In this document: one piece after another, positions 7,859 to 15,225 of the stretch
Layout: each line of letters opens with the position of its first letter
Numbering within the stretch: position 1 is the first letter of the stretch
DNA from: Patescibacteria group bacterium
Lineage (GTDB): Bacteria > Patescibacteria > Paceibacteria > Paceibacterales > UBA10102
Length of the DNA: 64,000 nucleotides
Direction: 5' to 3'
Assembly (NCBI GenBank): GCA_024239055.1
Contig: JANBVJ010000003.1
Span: forward strand, 1-64,000
The notes under the pieces: generated by a model
Seen by the model: only the letters and a program-made list of their open reading frames with translations
Told to the model about the DNA's origin: nothing
Database searches by the model: none
Position numbers and translations under genes: made by a program

Positions 7859-7964
7859 AACTAACTAAAATGCAATTTGTCTGACCATTGATCCTCTCAA
7901 GAAAATTAAAATTTTCTAGTTAGTTAAATAAAGTTGTCATGCCACCTTTATCAGAACGAAGTTT

Positions 7965-8891
7965 ATGGATTGGCTAATGTCAGCAGAACAACAATCAGTA
8001 GAGAATCCACTGGAAGGAAAGTATGCAAGAATCACAGATCAAAAACTGATCGAAGAACTAGATAAGACAGAACTATGGATTGCACCAAACGAAACTGATG
8101 AAACATTCGATATGAAAATCATTTCAGGTCAGTCACATAATTTAAAAAAATCAGCAGAGAATGTAGGACAGTTAAGACCAATTGAAGTAGCAGTTTGGAA
8201 AGAAGATCCTAATGCAAAGAGTGACAACTCACCAGAAAGAATTCACATGCGAATCATCAATGGTAGACATCGTTACAGACAGAATCCAAATTGGAGAAGA
8301 GAGTATTATGACTTTGGTGTTTACGAGAAAGATAAAGTAGATCCTGTATTGGAATACTATCTTGCAAGGGGACACTTCGATATGCAGAAGAAAGCATCAA
8401 GAGAAGAACGAAGAGTCCTTGTCATTGACATGGCAACAAGAATGATGAAACAAGGAAAACCTGCACCAGAATGTTGTGGTGAGATTGTAAAGGTGATGGA
8501 GAATCAAGGAATATCAAATGAAAATTCCATCAGAGAAGTTTGTCCAAGAGAGTTCAAGGATCAAGAACATGCTGAAAGAAAAGCAGGTAAGACTTTTGAA
8601 AAAGCAGGAAGAGACACTAAAGAAGTTGTCAAACTCAAAAAGGTCGCAGGAGAAAAATACAAAGACATGGAGGACAAGAAAATTCTCTTAGAAACTGAGT
8701 ACACTAAAATCCAAAAAGAAAACATTGACTTGTATTCTGATCTAAAGAAACAACATGATACATTAGATGAAGTGGAATCAAAGTTGAGAGTTCTTGGTGA
8801 GATGGGTACAAAGATAAAGTGTAAGTGCGGTAATGAAATTCCAGTGAAAGTAGATGTAACATCTTCAAAGATCATTGCAGAAAAGCAATGA
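7965..8891 (+). CDS. ParB/Spo0J-like DNA-binding protein
   Basis: Residues 25-105 have the ParB N-terminal domain layout: a position-specific 'do not depend on' helix (SGQSHNLKKSAENVGQLRPI), then MRIINGRHRYR (about 96-105), the Arg-rich CTP-binding signature. The middle is helical, and the C-terminal third is a coiled coil ending in a CKCG knuckle (about 285). No ParA gene is visible nearby. It probably binds the repeats directly upstream for partition or transcription control. ATG 7965; the 3' end overlaps the next gene as ATGA. Confidence 0.65.
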   Translation: MDWLMSAEQQSVENPLEGKYARITDQKLIEELDKTELWIAPNETDETFDMKIISGQSHNLKKSAENVGQLRPIEVAVWKEDPNAKSDNSPERIHMRIINGRHRYRQNPNWRREYYDFGVYEKDKVDPVLEYYLARGHFDMQKKASREERRVLVIDMATRMMKQGKPAPECCGEIVKVMENQGISNENSIREVCPREFKDQEHAERKAGKTFEKAGRDTKEVVKLKKVAGEKYKDMEDKKILLETEYTKIQKENIDLYSDLKKQHDTLDEVESKLRVLGEMGTKIKCKCGNEIPVKVDVTSSKIIAEKQ

Positions 8892-9088
8892 CTCAAACCT
8901 TTTTTTCTGGTCAACGATTGATTATAATTTTAATTGGTTTAGCATTTCTTGGATTATTCTTAAATGGATTTTTAATAGAAAGTATGTTAGTCAAAGGATT
9001 CATTACTGCATTAATTATTCCTGCGTTTCTTTTTTCATTATATCTTGTTATGAAGGAATACGAAAAAGACTATGCCGAGATCAAGTGA
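8888..9088 (+). CDS. Small membrane protein, two TM segments (66 aa)
   Basis: ATGA overlap with the ParB-like gene. Hydrophobic helices at about residues 10-29 and 37-55, with a charged tail. No family recognised. The same stretch in another frame also reads open but lacks coupling. Confidence 0.6.
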   Translation: MTQTFFSGQRLIIILIGLAFLGLFLNGFLIESMLVKGFITALIIPAFLFSLYLVMKEYEKDYAEIK

Positions 9089-9185
9089 TTGTGAAATTTG
9101 GTTGTGCAATAAATGTACAGATGAGAATTGTGATCATTACTGTCATCAGCAAAAAAGTCCAGATAAAAAATTAGTTGAAGTTTAA
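9072..9185 (+). CDS. Cys-rich mini-protein (37 aa)
   Basis: ATG 9072 lies within the previous gene, and its stop overlaps the next ATG as TAATG. Five Cys and two His in 25 residues (C-x4-CNKC...NCDHYCH) suggest one or two zinc sites. No homologue recognised. Confidence 0.5.
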   Translation: MPRSSDCEIWLCNKCTDENCDHYCHQQKSPDKKLVEV

Positions 9186-9430
9186 TGGCGAAAACAACTT
9201 CACAGAATAAACATTGTCGAGGAATATGTGTAAGACACAAAGTAAGGAAAACAAAGTTAGCACAATCTTGGTACTCAATTGAAGGAGCAAAATATTGTTC
9301 AAGGTGTGGTGAGTTCATCAAGTGGGAAGGTTTTCACTGTCCTTGTTGTGGTGGTAGGTTACGATCAAGACCAAGAACAAATCTTGCAATTGATAAATAT
9401 AGGCAAAGGAAAAAGGTCGTGTACCAATGA
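9185..9430 (+). CDS. Nitrososphaeria-type CRGIC zinc-ribbon protein, second copy
   Basis: CRGICVRHK at about residue 12, then YCSRCGEFIKWEG and CPCCGGRLRSRPR, the complete canonical form of the family. It is closer to the chromosomal archaeal consensus than the copy at 2903. Sits between a Cys-rich mini-protein and the methylase. Function unknown; the pattern suggests RNA or DNA binding. Confidence 0.75.
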   Translation: MAKTTSQNKHCRGICVRHKVRKTKLAQSWYSIEGAKYCSRCGEFIKWEGFHCPCCGGRLRSRPRTNLAIDKYRQRKKVVYQ

Positions 9431-9990
9431 AAGTGGATATTCATAAGACAAAGAAAAAATATCATGTGTTGATGGCAGATCCACCACACGAATACAAAAA
9501 TCAAAAAACAGGTGGAGGAATGAAGTCAGGTGTTTCAAGTAAATATAAAACAATGTCATTAGATCAGATTTGTGGTTTACCAGTAAGAAAAATTGCTAAC
9601 AAGAATTCAGTTTGCTTCTTATGGATTACAACTCCACTTATGGATAATGGATTTAGGATATTAGAAAGATGGGGATTCAAATACAAGACTCTAATTGTTT
9701 GGGATAAGAGTGATAGTGGAGGATGGGGATTCTGGACAAGAACAGCAACAGAATTTCTACTAATAGGAGTTAAAGGAAAAGTAAAAGCATTCATGTCAAA
9801 GAGAACAAATGTAATCAGACACAAAAGAATTGGTCATTCTGTAAAGCCTGATGTGTTTAGGGAGATCGTAGAGGAATTAACAAAACAATTTGGTAAAAAT
9901 AAAAGAATGATTGAACTTTTTGCTCGCAAACATCCATCTAAAAAACACTATGCGACAAAATGGGACTATTTCGGTAAAGAGTATTACTAA
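9427..9990 (+). CDS. MT-A70-family adenine methyltransferase with DPPH motif
   Basis: VLMADPPHEYKN at residues 15-26 is the catalytic DPPW-type motif with His in place of the aromatic fourth residue. MSLDQICGLPV, NSVCFLWITTPLMDNGF and the C-terminal HSVKPDVFREIVEEL...MIELFAR segment are all standard for phage MT-A70 enzymes. Expected role: N6-methylation of adenine in the element's DNA, to evade restriction or set replication signals. Overlaps the CRGIC gene as ATGA. Confidence 0.8.
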   Translation: MKVDIHKTKKKYHVLMADPPHEYKNQKTGGGMKSGVSSKYKTMSLDQICGLPVRKIANKNSVCFLWITTPLMDNGFRILERWGFKYKTLIVWDKSDSGGWGFWTRTATEFLLIGVKGKVKAFMSKRTNVIRHKRIGHSVKPDVFREIVEELTKQFGKNKRMIELFARKHPSKKHYATKWDYFGKEYY

Positions 9991-10047
9991 AATACTAAGA
10001 TCAATTTTTAATTTATTTTTCAAGCGATCTAATCAATCTTTAATTAT

Positions 10048-10079
10048 CCCTAGTATCAAAAGATTTGATACTAAAGGGG
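10048..10079 (+). terminator. Strong hairpin after the methylase gene
   Basis: TAGTATCAAA and TTTGATACTA form a perfect 10-bp stem with a 3-nt AGA loop; CCC and GGG extend it with a small bulge. It lies 58 nt after the methylase stop. No U-tract follows, so it may be an attenuator, an RNA-stability element or an operator. Confidence 0.5.
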
Positions 10080-10111
10080 AAATAGAAAGAATTGAAAGAG
10101 GAAGGGATAAC

Positions 10112-10186
10112 ATGACTAAATATCTAAAAACCATGCCTGATGAATGTATAATTGACCTTTCAAATAGGTGGTATTGCAATGCCTAA
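10112..10186 (+). CDS. Leader-like mini-ORF (24 aa)
   Basis: ATG 10112 follows GAGGAAGGGATAA, a good ribosome site. It encodes MTKYLKTMPDECIIDLSNRW... and overlaps the next start by 8 nt. It may serve to couple translation of the HNH-like gene. Confidence 0.4.
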   Translation: MTKYLKTMPDECIIDLSNRWYCNA

Positions 10187-10775
10187 AAGAATAACTCAAA
10201 AGTACAAGAGAATAGTAGATCCACTAATAACTAAAAGAGATGGAAATGTTTGTTTTTTTGATAAAATGCCTTTTGTTCCAGAGGTATTAAAATGGAGTAA
10301 AACATATCATCATTTGAATAAAAACACTGAGGATAATCATCCTGTAAATTTAGTTTTTGCTCATGAAGAATGCAATAGACTTTGTGAAACAAATCCAGAG
10401 TATCAAACAATGTCAAGTCAAAAATTAAATGATAACCAAAAATATCATCAAGGTTTAGAGATTGAAGTTGTTGCGCATAATGATGAAGATAAAGAAACAA
10501 ACGTAGAGATAGATACTAATGAATTATACAACAAGTTTGCTAATTCAGAACTTTTAGAAAAATTAACATCTCAAGGTGGAAAACCAGCACCGCATGAATC
10601 AATTTCGTTTAAGGAAACATCTCTTGACATTGCGTATATGGTAAGGGAAGTTGTAGGACATGGATCGCCAATAACAGCAGGGAGAGCATTGGATACAGAA
10701 TGTTCAAGTAAGGGAGAATTTGATAAATACAAAGAGCAGGGTGGAAAATGGAGAATAAGGAAGAAACAGACATAG
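10179..10775 (+). CDS. HNH-like protein (198 aa)
   Basis: Residues 10-65 give RDGNVCFFD ... YHHLNKNTEDNHPVNLVFAHEECN, close to the HNH layout (first Cys, His pair, Asn-Leu, H-x2-C). The first CxxC is reduced to one Cys, so metal binding or activity may be altered. The C-terminal half has a region like phage DUF proteins (KETSLDIAYMVREVVGHGSP). ATG 10179 chosen; an upstream GTG/TTG extension is less likely. Confidence 0.5.
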   Translation: MPKRITQKYKRIVDPLITKRDGNVCFFDKMPFVPEVLKWSKTYHHLNKNTEDNHPVNLVFAHEECNRLCETNPEYQTMSSQKLNDNQKYHQGLEIEVVAHNDEDKETNVEIDTNELYNKFANSELLEKLTSQGGKPAPHESISFKETSLDIAYMVREVVGHGSPITAGRALDTECSSKGEFDKYKEQGGKWRIRKKQT

Positions 10776-10975
10776 AAGATGAAGAGATCGCATTAGAAGA
10801 TAAAGAAATTACTCCAGAAGAAGATCCAGAAAAAGTAATAGAGATCACAGAAGATGATCCAGAATGTAAAGAGACATCAGAAGGCGATCAAATTATAGGA
10901 GAAGGAAAATCTATCCTCAAACCAAATCCTAAAGCCAAAGAAAGTGGTCAAAGGTCATGGTTTGATCTCTCATGA
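10748..10975 (+). CDS. Highly acidic hypothetical protein (75 aa)
   Basis: About 40 percent Glu/Asp over residues 1-50 with one Cys, then a short basic patch. Possibly a DNA mimic or chaperone of a basic partner, but this is inference from composition alone. Overlaps the HNH-like gene by 28 nt. Confidence 0.6.
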   Translation: MENKEETDIEDEEIALEDKEITPEEDPEKVIEITEDDPECKETSEGDQIIGEGKSILKPNPKAKESGQRSWFDLS

Positions 10976-11214
10976 GTCTTTTTAGAAAAAGAGATTACAT
11001 TAATGACACAATTAGAACTACAGGCAAAAAAGATAATAGAATCATTCAAAAAAAAGCAAAGTTACCTACTCAAGATAAGACAAAATACTCAGTTTGTCCA
11101 AGATGTAGCAAGAAGGGTTATGTTAGATCAAAAGGTTATTGTAAACTTTGTAAATTCAGGTTTACTCCGAAGAAAAGGTTTACCTACGAAAAGTTTACCT
11201 ATAAAAAATGTTAA
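10972..11214 (+). CDS. Basic zinc-ribbon protein (80 aa)
   Basis: ATGA overlap with the acidic gene. Basic N-terminus, then CPRCSKKGYVRSKGYCKLC, a transposase/TFIIS-like zinc ribbon at about residues 42-60, and a basic end with FTYEKFTYKK. Last gene before the 1.1-kb non-coding region. An overlapping frame from 11003 is a shadow. Confidence 0.6.
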   Translation: MSLFRKRDYINDTIRTTGKKDNRIIQKKAKLPTQDKTKYSVCPRCSKKGYVRSKGYCKLCKFRFTPKKRFTYEKFTYKKC

Positions 11215-11542
11215 CACACATAGGATCGTTTTTGTGTTAGTATGACATAATCTAGATGCCTTTTCCTAGATACGCAATGTCGAGGATTCGGTACATTCGG
11301 GCATGGGATCGTTATGAAAACATTCCGTTTCATTATAACCCCGATCTCATGCCTTTCCATTTTATATTAGGTTGGGATCGAAGTTACTTGCATAAGTGGA
11401 ATTCATTCTTTGGGCATGTTTATCTTGACATTTTCATGTCCAGATCCCAACTCACACACCTTCATTTCGACTTCATAACTGGACTGGTAATTACTATGAG
11501 AATTGTCTATGTCTATTGTCCAAAAAATGTTAACACACATAG
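11207..11542. repeat. Direct repeat AATGTTAACACACATAG, 319 bp apart
   Basis: Identical copies at 11207-11223 and 11526-11542, both preceded by an A-tract. An inverse CTATGTGTG lies at 11582. The first copy overlaps a TATAAAAA box. Possible recombination or replication signal bounding the structured RNA between them. Confidence 0.5.
11300..11451 (+). ncRNA. Candidate structured RNA with three stems
   Basis: Stem 1 pairs 11300-11311 with 11342-11353 (12 bp, one G-U). Stem 2 pairs GTTGGGATC (11371-11379) with GATCCCAAC (11443-11451). Nested stem 3 pairs 11412-11418 with 11435-11441 (7 bp, one G-U). Both imperfect pairs are G-U wobbles when read on the plus strand, which favours an RNA. A TATA-like box at 11199-11208 could drive it. 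Confidence 0.45.
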
Positions 11543-11581
11543 CAAGCAACCAAAATATCCTTATTTTTCTGATCGGGGAGG

Positions 11582-11635
11582 CTATGTGTGTGTATGTGTG
11601 TGTATAAAAAACGCAGAGAGAGAGACAGAGAGACG
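11582..11635. repeat. GT and GA microsatellites with TATA-like box
   Basis: TGTGTGTATGTGTGTGTA runs into TATAAAAAAC, followed by GAGAGAGAGACAGAGAGAC. Simple repeats are otherwise rare in this window. The TATA sequence could start a transcript near 11630. Confidence 0.5.
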
Positions 11636-11893
11636 ACCATTTGCACCATAGTAGTTGACTCAATAATTCTAAATACGTTGAATGAATGATGAAATTAGTG
11701 GGATCTGTCCGATTCAGACATGTACGCCTCGTACTCCCCTAAAAATTTCTAGGACAGACCTACTACTTTTTAATAAGTTTAAAACCTAGACTACCTGATC
11801 CATATTGGATTTGGCATAGCAGGGTTTTATTTTTGTTGTAATGTATGATTACCCCAAAATGTCCAATTGAATTCTGATGTGCCAAATTCTTTT

Positions 11894-11924
11894 TTCTAAA
11901 TGACTACGTAGGCATTTTAAATTG
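11894..11924. promoter_or_regulatory. CTACGTAG-centred palindrome, copy 2
   Basis: AAATG-A-CTACGTAG-G-CATTT is a near-perfect dyad, flanked by TTCT and AAATTG. Same core as the other five sites but with the outer arms less conserved. Confidence 0.5.
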
Positions 11925-11927
11925 TGG

Positions 11928-11993
11928 GTTGACATCAAAAAGTGTATGTGTTTTCATCTCGTCTCACATTTGCTGTAACCAGCAGATGTCAAC
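11928..11993 (+). ncRNA. Long-loop inverted repeat with internal hairpin
   Basis: GTTGACATC (11928-11936) pairs perfectly with GATGTCAAC (11985-11993). Inside, TGCTG and CAGCA form a 5-bp stem with a TAAC tetraloop (11971-11984). Likely a folded RNA or DNA cruciform; role unknown. Confidence 0.4.
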
Positions 11994-11998
11994 TCACT

Positions 11999-12085
11999 TT
12001 AATTTGAATCAAAAAAACATTTACTACAAATACATTCAGTAGGATCGATCAAGAGAGTATTACATAGACTACAATGTTTTTCCAA
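11999..12085 (-). CDS. Minus-strand zinc-finger mini-protein (28 aa)
   Basis: Reading the minus strand from TTG at 12085 gives MEKHCSLCNTLL...TECICSKCFF, a C-x2-C-x10-C-x-C-x2-C arrangement that is hard to explain by chance. It is one of few minus-strand genes. The start is uncertain because an in-frame stop lies just upstream. It overlaps nothing on the plus strand. Confidence 0.4.
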   Translation of the reverse strand: MEKHCSLCNTLLIDPTECICSKCFFDSN

Positions 12086-12180
12086 GAATTGCTACGATTT
12101 TTTCTTACATATTAACCTAAAGCCGATCAAACGTTAATCAAAACAAACCTTATCAACGATTTCATCTATGTAGAATTGTG

Positions 12181-12237
12181 TCGGGAAAGTTTGGGATTCA
12201 GACAGCAATGTTAGTTTCTCATTTGCTACTTTCCCGA
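12181..12237 (+). ncRNA. 10-bp inverted repeat in the leader of the 12354 gene
   Basis: TCGGGAAAGT (12181-12190) and ACTTTCCCGA (12228-12237) are perfect complements with a 37-nt loop. The loop carries GATTCAGACA, also found in the loop of a weaker stem at 11704-11758 (TCTGTCC/GGACAGA). It could be a regulatory leader or the end of the upstream transcript. Confidence 0.4.
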
Positions 12238-12320
12238 TCAATTAAGTCGGAGCAAAGCGAGTTACGATGAAGATTATCTCATTGTGAGGCATTTACTAGA
12301 GCAATGATCTGAGTAACTAA

Positions 12321-12353
12321 ATTTTTATCCCTATTTTAGAATAAGAAAGGAAT
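12321..12353 (+). promoter_or_regulatory. Promoter of the putative major structural gene
   Basis: A TTTTTAT box at 12322-12328 lies about 28 nt before the ATG at 12354, placing the expected start of transcription at or next to the start codon. AAGGAA directly before the ATG could serve as a weak ribosome site if a short leader exists. Confidence 0.5.
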
Positions 12354-13406
12354 ATGGTATCAAAAGTCTTAATCTTAGCAGGAGTCATCGTAGTTGCTTT
12401 TGTTTTAGCAGGTGGTATGGGATTAATTAATTTTGGTGGCGCACCATCAGGTGGAGTTCCACAGCAAGTAGTTACTACTGTAGCAGGAACAGCGTTTTCA
12501 GGAGAATTAGATGTTCTATTACGACATGCTAATTCATTAGATAATTCCGATCAATTCCAAGAAGGAGCAAATAGTGACATTCACACAGTTTTCTACAAAT
12601 CACTTGACGGAGTACAATTTAGTTCAATAGGAGAAGGAGCATTAGGAACAGGTGGAGCATCGAGAGTAACAATTACACCAGACATGAATAGCATCCTATA
12701 TGCAACAATAAATGTAGCAGGAATGTCACAACTTTATTCTGATCCAGAATTTACACAAGCAACCAATTCTAGAATAACAGAATTTACGTTTGAAGATGTC
12801 ACAAATAACGGAGTTAAAGAATGGCTTTACAAAATAGGTTTACGTGGAATTTCAGTTCCTATTGCTGGACAAGATGCAAGTTCATTATCAATTATTGATC
12901 AAACATGGGTTATGGCATTTCCAGTAACAATCAATTCACCAGCAAACATTCTAAATATTGGAAATCAAGCAGGAACTGTTAACTTCATCAGATGGGAACT
13001 AACAACACCACAAGGTACAGCAACAGCACAAACTGAATATACAATTCAAATTGATAAGGTCGGTGGTCAAGCAGGAACAGAGTTTTGGGATGTAGGTCTA
13101 ACCACACTCGAAATTCCAAATATCGGTATAAAATCACTTACAGAATTTGATGAACAATTGCTTAGTGCCACAGAAACCCTCTATAAATTCAAAGTAGGTG
13201 ATTCAGCAGATTTCGCAAATGCAAATTATGTAATAACTCCACAAAACGCAAACAATGTACATCCAATACCAGCAAAGATTGTTACAAGCCTATCAGATAA
13301 CGGACAAAACGATAATCTTGATGTGACATTGACTATAAAATGGCTAGATCAACGTGGTGGATCTCTTACACCAATAACAGATACAGTTCGATTAGACGAA
13401 TCTTAG
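12354..13406 (+). CDS. Membrane-anchored beta-rich protein, candidate major virion protein
   Basis: The N-terminus is a single hydrophobic helix (residues 4-27, LILAGVIVVAFVLAGGMG) with almost no cytoplasmic part, then a Gly/Pro linker. About 310 residues of Thr/Gly/Asn-rich, beta-strand-like sequence without Cys follow. It has its own promoter, a 1.1-kb non-coding lead-in, and is followed by a stem-loop, all typical of a highly expressed structural gene. I infer a virion surface or capsid protein; no family is recognised. A secreted host-interaction protein is the alternative. Confidence 0.65.
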   Translation: MVSKVLILAGVIVVAFVLAGGMGLINFGGAPSGGVPQQVVTTVAGTAFSGELDVLLRHANSLDNSDQFQEGANSDIHTVFYKSLDGVQFSSIGEGALGTGGASRVTITPDMNSILYATINVAGMSQLYSDPEFTQATNSRITEFTFEDVTNNGVKEWLYKIGLRGISVPIAGQDASSLSIIDQTWVMAFPVTINSPANILNIGNQAGTVNFIRWELTTPQGTATAQTEYTIQIDKVGGQAGTEFWDVGLTTLEIPNIGIKSLTEFDEQLLSATETLYKFKVGDSADFANANYVITPQNANNVHPIPAKIVTSLSDNGQNDNLDVTLTIKWLDQRGGSLTPITDTVRLDES

Positions 13407-13418
13407 CATCAAATTTTT

Positions 13419-13431
13419 ATAATTTTATAGT
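13419..13431 (+). promoter_or_regulatory. TATA-like box ahead of the 13442 stem-loops
   Basis: TTTTATAATTTTATAG lies just after the 12354 gene and about 25 nt before the long stem-loop, a good position to start a small RNA at about 13445. It could also drive the membrane-protein gene at 13584 with a long leader. Confidence 0.4.
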
Positions 13432-13441
13432 GATGGGTATG

Positions 13442-13570
13442 TGTTGATGATGAGAGAGGTTCTTGATGTAGTCATTAATATCAGGCTAATCCTCCTGCAA
13501 ACTCATCATCAACATTTTGTGTGACCAGTAAGCCCTAATGCCCAATTAGTGTAATCTCAAAGTCACACAA
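13442..13570 (+). ncRNA. Two consecutive perfect stem-loops, candidate small RNA
   Basis: TGTTGATGATGAG (13442-13454) pairs with CTCATCATCAACA (13502-13514): 13 bp, 47-nt loop. TTGTGTGAC (13517-13525) pairs with GTCACACAA (13562-13570): 9 bp, with CTAAT/ATTAG nested inside. The stems abut with two bases between them, and a TATA-like box precedes them. Together they look like a folded RNA rather than an operator. It may instead be a terminator plus leader. Confidence 0.5.
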
Positions 13571-13583
13571 CCCATTTTGTTAC

Positions 13584-13763
13584 ATGGTAAAGTACAACTG
13601 GTTCCAAATTACTACCATAATTATCGGACTTTATCTAATTTTCGAAGGTATTGGTTCATTTGTAATATTTGACGATCAAAACGACTTCTTCCAAGCAGGA
13701 AGAATATTTAGGGTTATTGCTGGATTCTTCTTAGTGTTTGTAGTATCGAGGATGTTGAAGTAA
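13584..13763 (+). CDS. Small membrane protein, two TM segments (59 aa)
   Basis: ATG 13584, ending 3 nt before the next start. Hydrophobic helices at about residues 8-29 and 42-55. The antisense strand also reads open but has no supporting signals. Its location between two anchored structural-type proteins suggests an envelope component. Confidence 0.55.
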   Translation: MVKYNWFQITTIIIGLYLIFEGIGSFVIFDDQNDFFQAGRIFRVIAGFFLVFVVSRMLK

Positions 13764-13766
13764 CTA

Positions 13767-15224
13767 ATGGTTAGAGCAGGAGTAATAGCAGTAATTGTAT
13801 TTTCTGTAGTTATAGTAGCAATGGTAGGAATATTCTCCCCATTCTTATTTCCACCAAACAACCTAATGGTTGATGACGATTCTACGATCAACTCTTTGTA
13901 TGCACAGTATGACAAAGCAATACGAGAGTTACTTGGTCAGGACTTTGAGAAACTAACAATTCCAGAAAAAGATGAGATAATGGAGATGGTAAAAGATCTT
14001 AACGAAGAACTTGAGAAGGACATAATGGATAACAATCTAAACCAGACAGATCCTATTGACTTAGAAGATGATAACTCACTTGTTGAACCATGTGTTGGAG
14101 AATGTCTGGATGCATTAGCAATAATAAATCCATGTGAAGAAGGTTTCATCTTTACTGACAATCTAGGTTGCATTCCTGAAACACTTGAAGGACTAGCAGA
14201 CATTCTAGACTTTGATCCATTAGATCCAGCAACAGAGTTCAAAGTAATATCAAGTATAGATTTAGTAGATTCAAACGGACAAAAATTCACTAACATAGTA
14301 GAAACTGATCTTCCACTAACATCACTACTTACAAGGACAGGAGAAATTCTTGACTTGGGAAGAATTGACATTAGATTGATTGGAGAGTCAGACTCTAGAA
14401 ATCCAATAGAGGCAGACGGATTGTTAGACATTGTATTGAACGGAGTTTCACAAAGACAGTTCAATCTAAAGCAAGTTGCAACACCAAACGAAATAACTAG
14501 CGCATTTGAAATCAAGATTGCAGGAAAGTCACAGGAATCATTTAGTTTTGCAGGATTGCAGGACTTGGTAAGCGGTGACTTTGCAAACAACCTACAAGTT
14601 AACTTGAGAGATTTCTCAGTAAAACAAGCAAATTCAACATTCTTCTCCCCACAAGATCTAACATTGTATGAATTAGACTTTGATTTTGATGCAGGACTAA
14701 GAACAGTAACTGGTTCAACAGGAACAATAGGAGTAGTTGCAATTGCAGACGGAACAATAGAATTGTGTGCAGATGCAAGACAAACATTAGTAAACGGAGT
14801 TCAAGTAGATGTTCAACCAGATGTTCCAAGATCTGTTACAGTTCAGGTTCCAATGTTAGATGTAAATGGAAATCAAGTTCTAATGGATGGAGTTCCTCAG
14901 TTTAGTAATATAGTAACACCATTCTCAGTAGACATAAACTTACAAAGTATTGGTACAACGAGAATCAACTTACCAACATTTTGTGAGAAATCAGATGCAG
15001 TAATACCAAGATCATCTATGGTTCAGATTGTAGTTTCAGGAATAAAATGTGGAACTGGTACAACTCCGACATGTGTAGACCTTCCACCACAAGTATTCCC
15101 ACAAATAACTGCTGAAAATTCTGGAGTGCAATGGAAGATTGAATGTTTCATAGGAGGAATTGAAGTTATCAACCATTGGTGTACATCAAACTTTGTACCT
15201 GATTATTCTTACAATAGGGGATAA
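13767..15224 (+). CDS. Anchored exported protein (485 aa), candidate virion surface protein
   Basis: Residues 2-27 form a signal anchor (AGVIAVIVFSVVIVAMVGIF). An acidic helical region (about 40-90) and a Cys-containing segment (CVGECLDALAIINPCEEGFIF near 110) follow, then about 330 residues of beta-rich sequence. Four or more Cys at the C-terminus (CGTGTTPTC, CFIGG, WCTSNF) suggest disulfides outside the cell. The nearly full-length antisense frame at 13937-14590 is a shadow. Probably works with the 12354 product in the particle surface. Confidence 0.65.
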   Translation: MVRAGVIAVIVFSVVIVAMVGIFSPFLFPPNNLMVDDDSTINSLYAQYDKAIRELLGQDFEKLTIPEKDEIMEMVKDLNEELEKDIMDNNLNQTDPIDLEDDNSLVEPCVGECLDALAIINPCEEGFIFTDNLGCIPETLEGLADILDFDPLDPATEFKVISSIDLVDSNGQKFTNIVETDLPLTSLLTRTGEILDLGRIDIRLIGESDSRNPIEADGLLDIVLNGVSQRQFNLKQVATPNEITSAFEIKIAGKSQESFSFAGLQDLVSGDFANNLQVNLRDFSVKQANSTFFSPQDLTLYELDFDFDAGLRTVTGSTGTIGVVAIADGTIELCADARQTLVNGVQVDVQPDVPRSVTVQVPMLDVNGNQVLMDGVPQFSNIVTPFSVDINLQSIGTTRINLPTFCEKSDAVIPRSSMVQIVVSGIKCGTGTTPTCVDLPPQVFPQITAENSGVQWKIECFIGGIEVINHWCTSNFVPDYSYNRG

Positions 15225-15225
15225 G

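Larger units (their letters stand above)
7415..7964. other. Repeat-rich non-coding region upstream of the ParB-like gene
   Basis: No convincing gene in 550 bp. It holds a CTACGTAG palindrome (7557-7583), direct repeats of TGTCCAA (7622, 7631, 7709, 7716, variant at 7723, inverted at 7669) and four GATC hexamers with 11-bp spacing (7820-7858). It also holds a perfect 8-bp palindrome (7900-7917) inside a longer inverted repeat (7860-7867 with 7917-7924). Iteron-like arrays next to a ParB-like gene fit a partition site or replication origin. Confidence 0.55.
11215..12353. other. 1.1-kb non-coding, stem-loop-rich region
   Basis: A 131-codon plus-strand frame here (11256-11651) has atypical codon use and runs into GT/GA microsatellites, so I read the region as non-coding apart from one minus-strand mini-gene. 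It contains at least five long inverted repeats, a duplicated AATGTTAACACACATAG (11207-11223, 11526-11542), GT and GA tracts (11582-11635), TATA-like boxes (11199, 11603) and a CTACGTAG palindrome (11894). Structured RNA, an origin or a long leader for the 12354 gene are the main options. Confidence 0.55.

Noticed and set aside
11256..11651. 131-codon plus-strand frame in the 11.2-12.3 kb gap
   Set aside because: His/Tyr/Arg/Cys-heavy composition unlike neighbours, no ribosome site, runs through GT and GA microsatellites, and coincides with paired stems. Better explained as non-coding.
13937..14590. 217-codon minus-strand frame
   Set aside because: Fully antisense to the anchored 485-residue protein; Ser-rich shadow of its codon pattern.
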